Under the pieces are notes generated by a model, which saw nothing but the letters and a program-made list of their open reading frames with translations, searched no databases and was not told where the DNA came from. Shown here piece after piece: positions 37,122 through 45,559 of a stretch of DNA of 64,000 nt (positions are counted from its first letter, which is position 1; each line of letters opens with the position of its first letter). A program made the translations under genes and the position numbers. This DNA comes from Streptomyces flavofungini. GTDB lineage: Bacteria > Actinomycetota > Actinomycetes > Streptomycetales > Streptomycetaceae. Where the stretch lies: NCBI RefSeq assembly GCF_030388665.1, contig NZ_CP128846.1:6956501-7020500 (forward strand). Reading direction: 5' to 3'.

Positions 37122-37748
37122 ATGACCGACAAGCCCGGACAGGGCGAGCGGAGCGCGGGCGACCGGCCCGAGGACCGCCGCATCACCGACCTCGGCACGC
37201 TGAAGGCCTTCGGCCACCCGCTGCGCCTGAAGCTGTACCGCTCCCTGTACGTACGCCGCAGGGCGACGGCCTCGCAGCTCGCCGACGAGGTCGACGGAGC
37301 CGTCGCCCTGGTCAGCTACCACTTGCGCAAACTCGCCGAGCACGGCCTCATCGAGGAGGCGCCGGGCGCCCACCGCGGCGACGGCCGCGAACGCTGGTGG
37401 CAGCCCGCGCAGCAGGGCCTGAGCCTGCACCGGCGCGACTTCGAGGACGCCCCCGAGAAGCTCGCCGCGCACAGCGCCGTGACCCGCGTGATCGTCGACC
37501 AGCGCACCGACGCCTATCTGCGCTACCTGGACGAGCAGCCCGCCTGGAGCCCCGAGTGGCAGGCCGCGGCGGACGGCTCCGACTACCTGCTCCGGCTCAC
37601 CGCCGCCGAACTCGCCGAACTCTCCGGCGAGTTGCGCGCCGTCATCAACAAGTACGTCGGCTCGGGCGACGCCGCGCACGAGGCGGGCGACGACGCGGGG
37701 CGCGAGAACGTCGCGCTGCACCTCTACAGCTTCCCGTTCCGGACCTGA
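37122..37748 (+). CDS. ArsR-like winged-helix transcriptional regulator
   Basis: The 208-aa protein has a winged-helix domain at residues ~25-95: LKAFGHPLRLKLYRSLYVRR, ATASQLADEVD, AVALVSYHLRKLAEHGLIEEA (recognition helix) and a wing RGDGRERWWQP. The C-terminal ~100 residues are helical and acidic with no metal-binding Cys pattern, so the effector is probably not a classical ArsR metal. It sits directly behind the large palindrome and 12 nt before the MFS gene, which suggests autoregulation and control of that exporter. Confidence 0.88.
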   Translation: MTDKPGQGERSAGDRPEDRRITDLGTLKAFGHPLRLKLYRSLYVRRRATASQLADEVDGAVALVSYHLRKLAEHGLIEEAPGAHRGDGRERWWQPAQQGLSLHRRDFEDAPEKLAAHSAVTRVIVDQRTDAYLRYLDEQPAWSPEWQAAADGSDYLLRLTAAELAELSGELRAVINKYVGSGDAAHEAGDDAGRENVALHLYSFPFRT

Positions 37749-37760
37749 GGGGCACCGCCC

Positions 37761-39002
37761 GTGACCGTCACAGGGACGCGCACCGCCCCGGCCCCCGGGA
37801 AACCCGCCCACCGAGACGGCAACGTCCTGCGCTGGCTCGCCGCGTACACCGCCTCGATGATCGGCGACAGCGTCTACTTCGCCGCCCTGTCCTGGGCCGC
37901 CGCGCGCAGCGGCAGCGCGACGCAGACCGGGCTCGTGCTGGCCGCGGGCGCCGTGCCGCGCGCCGTCCTGATGCTCGGCGGGGGAGTCGTCGCCGACCGG
38001 TTCGGGCCGCGCCGCGTGGTGCTCGCCAGTGACGCCGCGCGCTGCCTGGTCACCCTCGCCCTGGCCGGGGTCCTGCTGGTGTCGACGCCCGCGGTCGGGC
38101 TGCTCGTGGCGGCGGCGCTGCTCTTCGGCGTCGTGGACGCGCTGTTCCTGCCGAGCGTGGGGGCGCTGCCGCCGCGGCTCACCGTGCCGGGGGAGCTGGC
38201 CCGGGTGCAGGGGATGAAGACGCTCGGGCAGCGGGTGGCGACGGTGACGGCGGCCCCGGCGGGCGGCCTGGCCGTCGCGCTCGGCGGGCCCGCGGCGGGG
38301 TTCGCCGTGGCGGGGCTGCTCTTCGCGCTCTCGCTGCCGCTCCTGCTCGCCGTACGGCTGCGCGGACTTCCCGCCGACGACCGGGCGGGCACCGCCGAGC
38401 CCGCCGGGCGGCAGCTGGTGAGCGGTCTGCGGTACGTGCGCGGGCACCGGGTGCTCGCGCCTCTGATGGTCGTGATCGCCGTGACCGAGATGGGTTTCTC
38501 CGGGCCGGGCAACGTCGGCATCGTGCTTCTCGCCGACGAGCGGGGCTGGGGCGCGAGGGGCATGGGGTGGATCGTCGCGGGCTTCGGCGCCGGGGCGGGG
38601 CTCGCCGCCCTCGGCGTGGCCGTGCGGGGGCGGGTGCGGCGGGCCGGGGCCGTCCTGTCGTGGACGGCGCTGCCGGGGGCGGCGGCCCTCGCGGCGCTGG
38701 CGTTCGTGCCGTCGGTCCCGGGGGCCGTGCTCGCGGCGCTCCTGGTGGGGCTGCTGCTCGGGCTCGGCGGGGCTCTCGGCGGCGCGCTCCTCCAGACCGT
38801 CACCGAGCCCGCGTACCTGGGGCGGGTCACGTCGGTGGCGAGCCTGCTCACCCTCGGGGTGCCGCCGCTGTGCTACCCGCTCACCGGGGCCGCGATCGGG
38901 CTGTGGGGCGTCGGTCCCGTGTTCGTGGCGGGGGCGGTGGTGACCGGGGCCGGGGCCCTGGTGGGGCTGTGGTGGCTGCGCGGGGCCGAGCTCGCCCGGT
39001 GA
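37761..39002 (+). CDS. MFS transporter (drug/metabolite exporter type)
   Basis: A 413-aa protein with 12 hydrophobic segments. Seen: NVLRWLAAYTASMIGDSVYFAALSWAA at the first helix, the cytosolic loop motif VVADRFGPRRVVLASDAARC, and pseudo-repeat in the second half. It resembles EntS/MFS_3 exporters. Its GTG lies 12 nt after the regulator stop with GAGGGG upstream. Substrate unknown; drug or siderophore efflux are typical for such regulator-exporter pairs. Confidence 0.9.
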   Translation: MTVTGTRTAPAPGKPAHRDGNVLRWLAAYTASMIGDSVYFAALSWAAARSGSATQTGLVLAAGAVPRAVLMLGGGVVADRFGPRRVVLASDAARCLVTLALAGVLLVSTPAVGLLVAAALLFGVVDALFLPSVGALPPRLTVPGELARVQGMKTLGQRVATVTAAPAGGLAVALGGPAAGFAVAGLLFALSLPLLLAVRLRGLPADDRAGTAEPAGRQLVSGLRYVRGHRVLAPLMVVIAVTEMGFSGPGNVGIVLLADERGWGARGMGWIVAGFGAGAGLAALGVAVRGRVRRAGAVLSWTALPGAAALAALAFVPSVPGAVLAALLVGLLLGLGGALGGALLQTVTEPAYLGRVTSVASLLTLGVPPLCYPLTGAAIGLWGVGPVFVAGAVVTGAGALVGLWWLRGAELAR

Positions 39003-39080
39003 CAGCGGGGGCTTGCGGATGCGCGCTGCGTACGCGGAGCCCATGCTGGAGGTGACCGACGAACAGCAAGGAGGTCGGCG

Positions 39081-39269
39081 ATGTCTGTGATGGACAAGCT
39101 GAAGCAGATGCTCAAGGGTCACGAGGACAAGGCCGGACAGGGCATCGACAAGGCCGGTGACTTTGTCGACGACAAGACCCAGGGCAAGTACAGCAGCCAG
39201 GTCGACACGGCCCAGGACAAGCTCAAGGACCAGCTGGGACGTGATCAGGGCCAGCCTCCCCAGGCATGA
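39081..39269 (+). CDS. Small CsbD/MT0933-antitoxin-like stress protein
   Basis: A 62-aa hydrophilic protein, MSVMDKLKQMLKGHEDKAGQ and then repeated DKAGDFVDDKTQGKYSSQ, of the Rv0909/MT0933 antitoxin-like or CsbD-like group. AAGGAGG precedes the ATG at good spacing. No toxin gene is adjacent, so an antitoxin role is doubtful; a general-stress small protein is as likely. Confidence 0.82.
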   Translation: MSVMDKLKQMLKGHEDKAGQGIDKAGDFVDDKTQGKYSSQVDTAQDKLKDQLGRDQGQPPQA

Positions 39270-39372
39270 CGCCGCGGCCTCCCGTCGCGGCTGACCAGCG
39301 GCGCTGACGTCCGCTGCGGCCCCGCACCGCGCACCTGAGACGGCCGCGGCAGGCGCTCACCGCGCCCGTCGC

Positions 39373-39413
39373 GGCCGTTCCGCGTCCCGGGGAGGCCGTT
39401 GCGCGTCCCGGGG
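39373..39413. repeat. Two 20-bp direct repeats
   Basis: GGCCGTTCCGCGTCCCGGGG at 39373-39392 and GGCCGTTGCGCGTCCCGGGG at 39394-39413 differ at one base, just beyond the stop of the TIGR03085 gene. Confidence 0.8.
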
Positions 39414-39421
39414 GCGCGGCC

Positions 39422-40057
39422 TCAGAGCCCGAGCTGCTTCGTCTCGTGCAGCCGCGCGATCGCGTCCTTGTCGCCCTCCAGCTCCACCTCCGCCGCCTCC
39501 TGGCGGCCGAAGGCGAACATCAGGAGCTCGCCCGGCTCACCCGTCGCCGTCACCACGGGCGCGCCGCGGTGGGCCACCGCCGTCTGGCCGTCGGGGCGGC
39601 GAAGCACCAGACCCACCGGGGCCTTGCGGCCGACGACACGGGCCATCCGCTCCAGGCGGGACCACAGGGCCTCGGCGAAGACGGGGTCGAGCTCGCGCGG
39701 CGTCCAGTCGGGCTGCGCGCGCCGCACGTCCTCGGCGTGGACGTAGAACTCCACGGCGTTCGAGGCCTCGTCGACCTGCTTCAGGTTGAACGGCGAGAAC
39801 CGCGGCGGCCCCGTACGGATCAGCTGGATCAGCTCCTCGTACGGCTTCGCGGCGAACTCCGCCTGCACCCGCTCCAGGCGCGAGGCGAGCTGCTTGATCA
39901 GGATTCCGCCCGCGGCGTCCGCGCGCCGCTCGCGCACCACCACGTGGGCCGCGAGATCCCGGGTGGTCCAGCCGTCACAGAGGGTCGGGGCGTCCGGTCC
40001 CGCCGCCTCCAACAGGTCGGCGAGGAGGAGCCGTTCACGCTTGGCATGGGTCGACAT
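39422..40057 (-). CDS. TIGR03085 family metal-binding protein (DinB/MDMPI-like)
   Basis: A 211-aa protein with the mycothiol-dependent maleylpyruvate isomerase-like fold: CDGWTTRDLAAHVVVRERRAD supplies one His and FYVHAEDVRRAQPDW the HxxxD pair that together form the metal site in this superfamily. Biological role unknown. On the minus strand TAGGCT ends 6 nt before the ATG, without Shine-Dalgarno. It is divergent from hisI, with 81 nt between starts. Confidence 0.88.
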   Translation of the reverse strand: MSTHAKRERLLLADLLEAAGPDAPTLCDGWTTRDLAAHVVVRERRADAAGGILIKQLASRLERVQAEFAAKPYEELIQLIRTGPPRFSPFNLKQVDEASNAVEFYVHAEDVRRAQPDWTPRELDPVFAEALWSRLERMARVVGRKAPVGLVLRRPDGQTAVAHRGAPVVTATGEPGELLMFAFGRQEAAEVELEGDKDAIARLHETKQLGL

Positions 40058-40138
40058 GGAGCCAGCCTACGACCGGGTGCCCGGTCCGGACAGTGGACGT
40101 CCGCCGGGTGAGCGCCGCGCGGGCGGCACAATGGCCCC

Positions 40139-40522
40139 ATGACCGCATCGCCGCAGCCCAGCAGCCTCGACCCGGAGATCGCCGCGCGCCTCAAGCGCAG
40201 CGCCGACGGCCTGGTCCCCGCCATCGCCCAGCAGTACGACACCGGTGAGGTGCTGATGCTCGGCTGGATGGACGACGAGGCGCTGCACCGCACCCTGACG
40301 ACGGGCCGCTGCACGTACTGGTCCCGCAGCCGCCAGGAGTACTGGGTCAAGGGCGACACCTCCGGCCACTTCCAGCACGTCAAGTCCGTCGCCCTCGACT
40401 GCGACGCGGACACCGTCCTCGTCCGGGTCGACCAGGTCGGCGCCGCCTGCCACACCGGCACCCGCACCTGCTTCGACACCGACGTGCTCGCCGTGGCCGA
40501 CGCCCCGGCGCCGGGTCAGTAG
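40139..40522 (+). CDS. hisI: Phosphoribosyl-AMP cyclohydrolase
   Basis: A 127-aa monofunctional cyclohydrolase (third step of histidine synthesis). Motifs: [43 protein letters not shown] and CHTGTRTCF. Zinc ligands are C88, C104 and C111, with Mg-binding Asp around D87-D91. No HisE domain is fused. It is 3 kb from the main his operon and directly upstream of trpE. CACAAT ends 6 nt before the ATG (leaderless pattern). Confidence 0.95.
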   Translation: MTASPQPSSLDPEIAARLKRSADGLVPAIAQQYDTGEVLMLGWMDDEALHRTLTTGRCTYWSRSRQEYWVKGDTSGHFQHVKSVALDCDADTVLVRVDQVGAACHTGTRTCFDTDVLAVADAPAPGQ

Positions 40523-40533
40523 GGTCTTGACCC

Positions 40534-42042
40534 ATGGATCTGGAGACCTTCCGCAAGCTCGCGACCGACCGCCGGGTGATCCCCGTCAGCCGCCGACTCC
40601 TCGCGGACGGGGACACACCGGTCGGGCTCTACCGCAAGCTCGCCGCCGAGCGCCCCGGGACGTTCCTCCTGGAGTCCGCGGAGAACGGCCGCTCGTGGTC
40701 CCGGTACTCCTTCGTCGGCGTCCGCAGCGCCGCCACCCTGACGGTCCGCGACGAGCGGGCCCACTGGCTCGGCACCCCGCCCGTCGGCGTGCCCACCACC
40801 GGCGACCCGCTGGACGCCCTGCGCGCCACCGTCGAGGCCCTGCACACCCCGCGCGACCTCACCGGCGCCGAGGGCCTGCCCCCCTTCACCGGCGGCATGG
40901 TCGGCTACCTCGGCTACGACATCGTGCGCCGCCTGGAGAAGATCGGCCCGGGGGAGCGGGACGACCTGAAGCTCCCCGAGCTGACCATGCTGCTCACCAG
41001 CGACCTCGCCGTCCTCGACCACTGGGACGGCTCGGTCCTGCTCATCGCCAACGCGATCAACCACAACGACCTCGACACCGGCGTCGACGAGGCGTACGCC
41101 GACGCGCTCGCCCGCCTCGACGCCATGCAGGCCGACCTCTCCCGGCCGCTCTCCCAGCCCCCGGCCGCGCTCCCGCCCTCCGAACTGCCCGAGTACACCG
41201 CGCTGTGGGGCGGCGAGCAGTACCAGGAAGCCGTGGAGGACATCAAGGAGCGCATCCGCGCGGGCGAGGCCTTCCAGGTCGTGCCCTCGCAGCGCTTCGA
41301 AACCCCGTGCGAGGCCGGCGCGTTGGACGTCTACCGCGTCCTGCGGGCCACCAACCCGTCCCCGTACATGTACCTGTTCCGCTTCGACGGGTTCGACGTC
41401 GTCGGCTCCTCGCCGGAGGCGCTCGTCAAGGTCGAGGACGGGCGGGCCATGGTGCACCCCATCGCCGGGACCCGGCCGCGCGGCGCGACCCCGCAGCAGG
41501 ACCAGGCGCTCGCCGAGGAACTCCTCGCCGACCCCAAGGAGCGCGCCGAGCACCTGATGCTCGTCGACCTGGGCCGCAACGACCTGGGCCGGGTCTGCAC
41601 GCCCGGCTCCGTCGAGGTCGTGGACTTCATGTCCATCGAGAAGTACTCCCACGTCATGCACATCGTCTCCACGGTCACCGGCCGCGTCGCCGAGGGCCGC
41701 ACCGCCTTCGACGTGCTCACCGCCTGCTTCCCCGCGGGCACCCTCTCCGGCGCCCCCAAGCCCCGCGCCATGCAGATCATCGACGAACTGGAGCCGTCCC
41801 GGCGCGGCCTGTACGGCGGCTGCGTCGGCTACCTGGACTTCGCGGGCGACTCCGACACCGCCATCGCCATCCGCACCGCGCTCCTGCGCGACGGCACCGC
41901 GTACGTGCAGGCCGGAGCCGGGGTCGTGGCCGACTCCGACCCCGTCGCCGAGGACACCGAGTGCCGCAACAAGGCCGCCGCCGTGCTGCGCGCCATCCAC
42001 ACCGCGAACCGGCTGCACGGCGCCGGGAGCCGTGAGGGATAG
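40534..42042 (+). CDS. trpE: Anthranilate synthase component I
   Basis: A 502-aa chorismate-utilising enzyme. The feedback site LLES is at 45-48. The catalytic C-domain contains [66 protein letters not shown] and [19 protein letters not shown]. It needs a glutaminase subunit (trpG) encoded elsewhere. TAGGGT (40520-40525), overlapping the hisI stop, ends 8 nt before the ATG. No Trp-rich leader peptide is visible in the 11-nt gap. Confidence 0.96.
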   Translation: MDLETFRKLATDRRVIPVSRRLLADGDTPVGLYRKLAAERPGTFLLESAENGRSWSRYSFVGVRSAATLTVRDERAHWLGTPPVGVPTTGDPLDALRATVEALHTPRDLTGAEGLPPFTGGMVGYLGYDIVRRLEKIGPGERDDLKLPELTMLLTSDLAVLDHWDGSVLLIANAINHNDLDTGVDEAYADALARLDAMQADLSRPLSQPPAALPPSELPEYTALWGGEQYQEAVEDIKERIRAGEAFQVVPSQRFETPCEAGALDVYRVLRATNPSPYMYLFRFDGFDVVGSSPEALVKVEDGRAMVHPIAGTRPRGATPQQDQALAEELLADPKERAEHLMLVDLGRNDLGRVCTPGSVEVVDFMSIEKYSHVMHIVSTVTGRVAEGRTAFDVLTACFPAGTLSGAPKPRAMQIIDELEPSRRGLYGGCVGYLDFAGDSDTAIAIRTALLRDGTAYVQAGAGVVADSDPVAEDTECRNKAAAVLRAIHTANRLHGAGSREG

Positions 42043-42049
42043 TGGACGG

Positions 42050-42727
42050 GTGACTTCTGCAGTGCCAACATCCCGTACCGACGGCGTGTCGCCCGCTTCC
42101 GACGGGGCGCCACGGGTGGCCGCCGACCCCGCACCCCGCGGCGGCCGGCGCAGCCTCGCCGCCGCCCTGCTGCTCGGCGCCGCCGGGGCCGCCCTCGCGC
42201 TGCTCGCGTCCCGGCAGTCCTGGGCGCACGGCACGACGGCCGTGGCAGGCGGCGACTTCCCGCTGACGGCCAAGGGCAGCGACGTCACAGGCGTGCCCGC
42301 GGCCCTCGCCATAGTGGGCCTGGCCGCGCTCGTCGCCGTCTTCGCCGTGCGCCGCACCGGGCGCCTGCTCGTGTCCCTGCTCCTCGCGCTCAGCGGCGTC
42401 GGCATCGTCGTGGCCGCGCTGCTCGGCGCGAACGACCGCGACGCCCTGGACGAGAAGGCCGCCGAGACCTCCGGCGACGCCGCCTCCCAGATCGCCGGGC
42501 TCAGCCACACCGGCTGGCCGTATGCGGCCGTCGCCGCGGGCGCCCTGATCCTCGTCGCCGGACTGCTCGCCCTCTTCCGCGGCCGCAACTGGCCCGCGAT
42601 GTCGGGACGTTACGAACGCGACGGCTCCCCGCGCCCCCGCGCACCCCGCCGCGCCCCCGACCCGGACCGGCCCGAGGAACTGTGGAAGGCCATCGACCGC
42701 GGCGAGGACCCGACCCGCGAGGCCTAG
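42050..42727 (+). CDS. TIGR02234 family membrane protein (trp-region conserved)
   Basis: A 225-aa protein with four membrane helices: LAAALLLGAAGAALALLAS, AALAIVGLAALVAVFAV, LLVSLLLALSGVGIVVAAL and YAAVAAGALILVAGLLALF. The extracytoplasmic loop begins RQSWAHGTTAVAGGDFPLTA. It matches the trp-operon-associated actinobacterial membrane family TIGR02234. Function unknown; linkage to trpE is conserved. GATAGT ends exactly 6 nt before the GTG, which is 7 nt past the trpE stop. Confidence 0.87.
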   Translation: MTSAVPTSRTDGVSPASDGAPRVAADPAPRGGRRSLAAALLLGAAGAALALLASRQSWAHGTTAVAGGDFPLTAKGSDVTGVPAALAIVGLAALVAVFAVRRTGRLLVSLLLALSGVGIVVAALLGANDRDALDEKAAETSGDAASQIAGLSHTGWPYAAVAAGALILVAGLLALFRGRNWPAMSGRYERDGSPRPRAPRRAPDPDRPEELWKAIDRGEDPTREA

Positions 42728-42752
42728 GTCCCGGCCCACGAGGCCCGGGACC
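42727..42752 (+). terminator. Probable terminator after the TIGR02234 gene
   Basis: GGTCCCGG (42727-42734) and CCGGGACC (42745-42752) pair across a 10-nt loop, starting at the stop codon. Confidence 0.55.
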
Positions 42753-42934
42753 CGCCCGGAGGACCGGGCTCGACGGCCGGGCCCACCGGACCCGGCCCGG
42801 CCCGGGACCCCGCGCTCAAGGCATACGCGCCGGTACGGGACAATGGAGCCGAGCGTCCGACTCACGGGGGCGCGGGACCGGCGATCCGCCCGGACCGGCG
42901 CCCACCCCACACGCATAGCTACGAGGAGCAAGTC

Positions 42935-43168
42935 ATGGCGGGCAGCAGCCACGGACACGGTCACACCCCGGCCGCATGGACCGGCGTCATCATCGCCTTC
43001 ATCGGTTTCTGTGTCGCGGGCGCCTTCATGGTGATGGACAACCCGCTCGGCTTCTGGGCCGGCATGGCCCTCACCCTCGTCGGCGGCATCGTGGGCGGCG
43101 CCATGCGCCTCGCGGGCCTCGGCCAGAAGCCGCAGCGGGCGCCGCGGGTGGCGAGCTCCGAGAGCTGA
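42935..43168 (+). CDS. HGxxPAAW family small membrane protein
   Basis: A 77-aa protein starting MAGSSHGHGHTPAAWTGV, the HGxxPAAW motif that names this actinobacterial family. Two membrane helices follow (IIAFIGFCVAGAFMVM, FWAGMALTLVGGIVGGAM) and a basic tail. ATG follows GAGGAG. Function unknown; it sits between trpE and trpC in the usual order. A GACAAT -10-like box is at 42839-42844. Confidence 0.88.
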   Translation: MAGSSHGHGHTPAAWTGVIIAFIGFCVAGAFMVMDNPLGFWAGMALTLVGGIVGGAMRLAGLGQKPQRAPRVASSES

Positions 43169-43190
43169 CCGCGACAGCGGGCACACACAC

Positions 43191-43228
43191 GCCTCAGGGG
43201 GCCAGAACACGTTCTGGCCCCCTGAGGC
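43191..43228 (+). terminator. Strong terminator hairpin
   Basis: Perfect 18-bp arms (43191-43208 and 43211-43228; GCCTCAGGGGGCCAGAAC and its complement), 23 nt after the HGxxPAAW stop. Confidence 0.88.
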
Positions 43229-43312
43229 GTACCCGGCACCGGCCGGACCACTTCGCCCCTCCGTCGGCGTACCACCCGGGCGCGCGGGCCCCGCACGGGA
43301 GACAATGCCGAG

Positions 43313-43750
43313 GTGACCCCAGAACCGCAGACCACCGCGCCCACGGGCCCGGCCGGAGCGCTCAGGCGCCTGGCCGTGCCGCTCGGCCTGCTCGGCTCGG
43401 TCACCGCGGCCTTCGCGTACGTCGCCACAGTCGACCCGAACGAACCGGGCCACTACCCGCCCTGCCCGCTCCTGCACTACACGGGCATCTTCTGCCCGGG
43501 CTGCGGCGGCCTGCGCAGCGCCCACGCCTTCGCGCACGGCGACCTGCCGACGGCCATCGGCGCCAACGCGCTGGCCGTCGTGGGCTTCGCCCTGTTCGCG
43601 GTGGTGTGGGCCCTGTGGGCGCTGCGGACGGCCCGTGGCAGACCGCTGCGGCTCGAACTGGGCCGTGCCCAGCTGTGGGGCGTCGGCATCGTCGTCGCCC
43701 TGTTCACCCTCGTACGGAACCTGCCGTTCGGCGGCGCGCTGCATCCCTAG
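43313..43750 (+). CDS. DUF2752 membrane protein
   Basis: A 145-aa protein with the DUF2752 signature CPLLHYTGIFCPGCGGLRSAH (two CPxC-like cysteine pairs) and three membrane helices. The cysteines could bind metal or form disulfides; role unknown. GACAAT ends 6 nt before the GTG, without Shine-Dalgarno. Confidence 0.87.
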   Translation: MTPEPQTTAPTGPAGALRRLAVPLGLLGSVTAAFAYVATVDPNEPGHYPPCPLLHYTGIFCPGCGGLRSAHAFAHGDLPTAIGANALAVVGFALFAVVWALWALRTARGRPLRLELGRAQLWGVGIVVALFTLVRNLPFGGALHP

Positions 43751-43984
43751 GGGCACCTCCGGGGGCCCGGCCGACGCGTCCTAGCACTCCGCCGCACGCC
43801 TGACAAATGTCCAGGTCGTGGGACCCACGTCAACCGGATGCGGGTCCTTCGCCCTCCTGCGGATACCATCGCAGTGACCATGGGAAAGCCCGTCGAGGGC
43901 CGACCGAGGGGCAGTGTTCTGCTGCAACACCGCTCTGAAACTGCTTGAACGTAGATTCAACCGTCCTGGAAGGGGGCCGCTCGC
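43751..43984. other. Leader region of trpC (234 nt)
   Basis: It holds a GGATACCAT -10-like element (43861-43869), then a possible 22-codon frame (ATG 43880 to TGA 43948, starting MGKPVEGRPR) without tryptophan codons, and a TTGAA-N6-TTCAA inverted repeat (43945-43960) partly overlapping its end. I see no T-box and no Trp-codon attenuator. How the trpCMBA genes are controlled is not visible. Confidence 0.4.
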
Positions 43985-44794
43985 GTGAGTGTGCTCGACG
44001 AGATCATCGACGGAGTCCGTGCCGACCTCGCAGAGCGGCAGGCGCGCGTCAGCCTCGACGAGCTCAAGGACCGCGCCGCGAAGGCCCCCGCCGCCAAGGA
44101 CGGGGTGGCCGCCCTGCGCGGCGACGGCGTCAAGGTCATCTGCGAGGTCAAGCGCTCCAGCCCGTCCAAGGGCGCGCTCGCCGCGATCGCCGACCCCGCG
44201 GGGCTCGCCGCCGACTACGAGGCCGGTGGCGCCGCCGCCATCTCCGTGCTCACCGAGGAGCGCCGCTTCGGCGGCTCGCTCGCCGACCTGGAGGCCGTGC
44301 GCGCCAAGGTCGACATCCCGGTGCTCCGCAAGGACTTCATCGTCACGTCGTACCAGCTGTGGGAGGCCCGGGCGTACGGCGCCGACCTCGCCCTGCTGAT
44401 CGTCGCCGCCCTCGACCAGCCTGCCCTCGAGTCGCTGATCGAGCGCGCCGAGTCCATCGGCCTCACCCCGATCGTGGAGGTCCACGACGAGGACGAGGCC
44501 GAGCGGGCCGTCGACGCGGGCGCGAAGGTCATCGGCGTCAACGCGCGCGACCTGAAGACCCTCAAGGTCGACCGCGACACCTTCGAGCGGGTCGCGCCCG
44601 AGCTGCCCGACTCCGTCGTGAAGATCGCCGAGTCCGGGGTGCGCGGGCCGCACGACCTCATCGCCTACGCCAACGCCGGCGCCGACGCGGTGCTCGTCGG
44701 CGAGTCCCTCGTCACCGGCCGGGACCCGCGGGGCGCCGTGTCCGACCTCGTCGCCGCCGGGGCCCACCCGGCCCTGCGGCACGGCAGGAGCTGA
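43985..44794 (+). CDS. trpC: Indole-3-glycerol-phosphate synthase
   Basis: A 269-aa (beta-alpha)8 barrel converting CdRP to indole-glycerol phosphate. Motifs: [16 protein letters not shown] (catalytic Glu and Lys), [37 protein letters not shown] and [12 protein letters not shown]. No TrpF domain is fused. GTG follows GGAAGGGGG. Confidence 0.96.
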   Translation: MSVLDEIIDGVRADLAERQARVSLDELKDRAAKAPAAKDGVAALRGDGVKVICEVKRSSPSKGALAAIADPAGLAADYEAGGAAAISVLTEERRFGGSLADLEAVRAKVDIPVLRKDFIVTSYQLWEARAYGADLALLIVAALDQPALESLIERAESIGLTPIVEVHDEDEAERAVDAGAKVIGVNARDLKTLKVDRDTFERVAPELPDSVVKIAESGVRGPHDLIAYANAGADAVLVGESLVTGRDPRGAVSDLVAAGAHPALRHGRS

Positions 44795-44803
44795 CCCGCA
44801 CCG

Positions 44804-45109
44804 ATGTCCGCCCACCTCTTCGCCGCCGCCGACCGCCCGGGCTCGCGCCCGGACGGCGGCCGCGTGTGCGTGCGGTCGGCTGCGCCCGTGGCCCCCTCGG
44901 TCCCGCCGGGGCCCGCGGGCCTCTCGGGTGCCCGTGACCCGTACGCCCGGCTTGCCCGTGGCTGTCGGCCGCGGGGGTGCAGGGCGCCCGCGCGGCGCGT
45001 GCACGGGCGCCGGGTCCGGTACGTCATCGGGGACGAGCCCGGGCAGGTCAACGGCATGCGATGGCGCCCGCGCGACGCGCGCCTGCGCCTTTGCCTGCGG
45101 CATCGCTAG
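44804..45109 (+). CDS. trpM: TrpM (TrpX), tryptophan biosynthesis modulator-like protein
   Basis: A short basic protein of up to 101 aa between trpC and trpB, the place of trpX/trpM in the Streptomyces trpCXBA cluster. The conserved-looking part is the C-terminal half, with ARLARGCRPRGCRAPARRV and VRYVIGDEPGQVNGMRWRPR. It is Arg/Cys-rich and soluble. In S. coelicolor TrpM (63 aa) affects growth and antibiotic production, known from the literature in general terms. The start is unsure: ATG 44804 is 13 nt from AGGAG, and internal GTG codons near 44861 would give about 80 aa, closer to the known size. Confidence 0.68.
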   Translation: MSAHLFAAADRPGSRPDGGRVCVRSAAPVAPSVPPGPAGLSGARDPYARLARGCRPRGCRAPARRVHGRRVRYVIGDEPGQVNGMRWRPRDARLRLCLRHR

Positions 45110-45175
45110 CGGGGAGTTCGGTACCGCCGGGACTCGCCGGTGGGGGTTGCTCGCCGTGGCGGCGGATTCTTTCCT

Positions 45176-45232
45176 TCCCCAACCCCGCCCCTTCCCGAAC
45201 CCGGGGGCTCCGCCCCCGGACCCCCGGGTGGG
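45176..45232. repeat. Dispersed intergenic repeat, copy C (partial)
   Basis: CCGCCCCTTCCCGAACCCGG followed by GGCTCCGCCCCCGGACCCCC matches the 5' halves of copies A (26.6 kb) and B (53.7 kb); the 3' half with CGCTTCGCGCCTCGTCC is absent. Confidence 0.75.
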
Positions 45233-45267
45233 TGGGAGAACCCGGCCCCCGGGTGGGTGGGAGAACC
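45221..45267. repeat. 22-bp direct repeat pair
   Basis: CCCCCGGGTGGGTGGGAGAA plus CC occurs at 45221-45242 and again at 45246-45267, identical. Confidence 0.9.
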
Positions 45268-45312
45268 TGCACCTGCGGGGTGGGCCCGTTCCCGCACCCG
45301 GGTCCCACAGTT

Positions 45313-45470
45313 ACGGGTGGGCGGGTGGGGCGATCCGCCGCGCAGCGGCGGGACGGCTTCCGCACCCGCGCCCGGGGTCGAGGGCTCCCGCCGCACGGCG
45401 GTCCGCAGGGCCACCCGGGCCCCAGGGTCACGGGCGGGCGGGTGGGGCAATCCGCCGCGCAGCGGCGGGA
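45313..45470. repeat. 41-bp direct repeat pair with internal hairpin
   Basis: Units at 45313-45353 and 45430-45470 match at 39 of 41 positions. Each has a G-tract half (GGGCGGGTGGGGC) and a hairpin CCGCCGC-GCA-GCGGCGG. The G-tracts could form quadruplexes. Confidence 0.88.
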
Positions 45471-45559
45471 ACAGTTGCCGCCCCCACCCCCCCCGCCGGC
45501 CAGAGGCGCTCGCGCAATACGGTGACCGACAGTCCACCCCACATCACGCGAGGTTCCCC

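Larger units (their letters stand above)
45110..45559. other. Repeat-filled gap between trpM and trpB (450 nt)
   Basis: No gene is seen. The stretch holds a truncated dispersed repeat (copy C), a 22-bp direct repeat pair and a 41-bp direct repeat pair with internal hairpins, all very rich in G-tracts. The trpB ribosome site GCGAGG is at its end. Confidence 0.75.

Noticed and set aside
36957..39122. 721-aa minus-strand frame over the regulator and MFS genes
   Set aside because: Gln/His/Arg-rich shadow; the opposite strand has a winged helix and a 12-helix transporter.
39081..39269. Toxin-antitoxin pair
   Set aside because: The small protein resembles the MT0933 antitoxin group but no adjacent toxin frame is present.
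40523..40533. Search for a Trp attenuator before trpE
   Set aside because: Only 11 nt separate hisI and trpE; no Trp-rich leader peptide or competing hairpins.
45221..45470. Direct repeats considered as a CRISPR array
   Set aside because: Only two units per repeat, different repeat types, spacers unequal, no cas genes.
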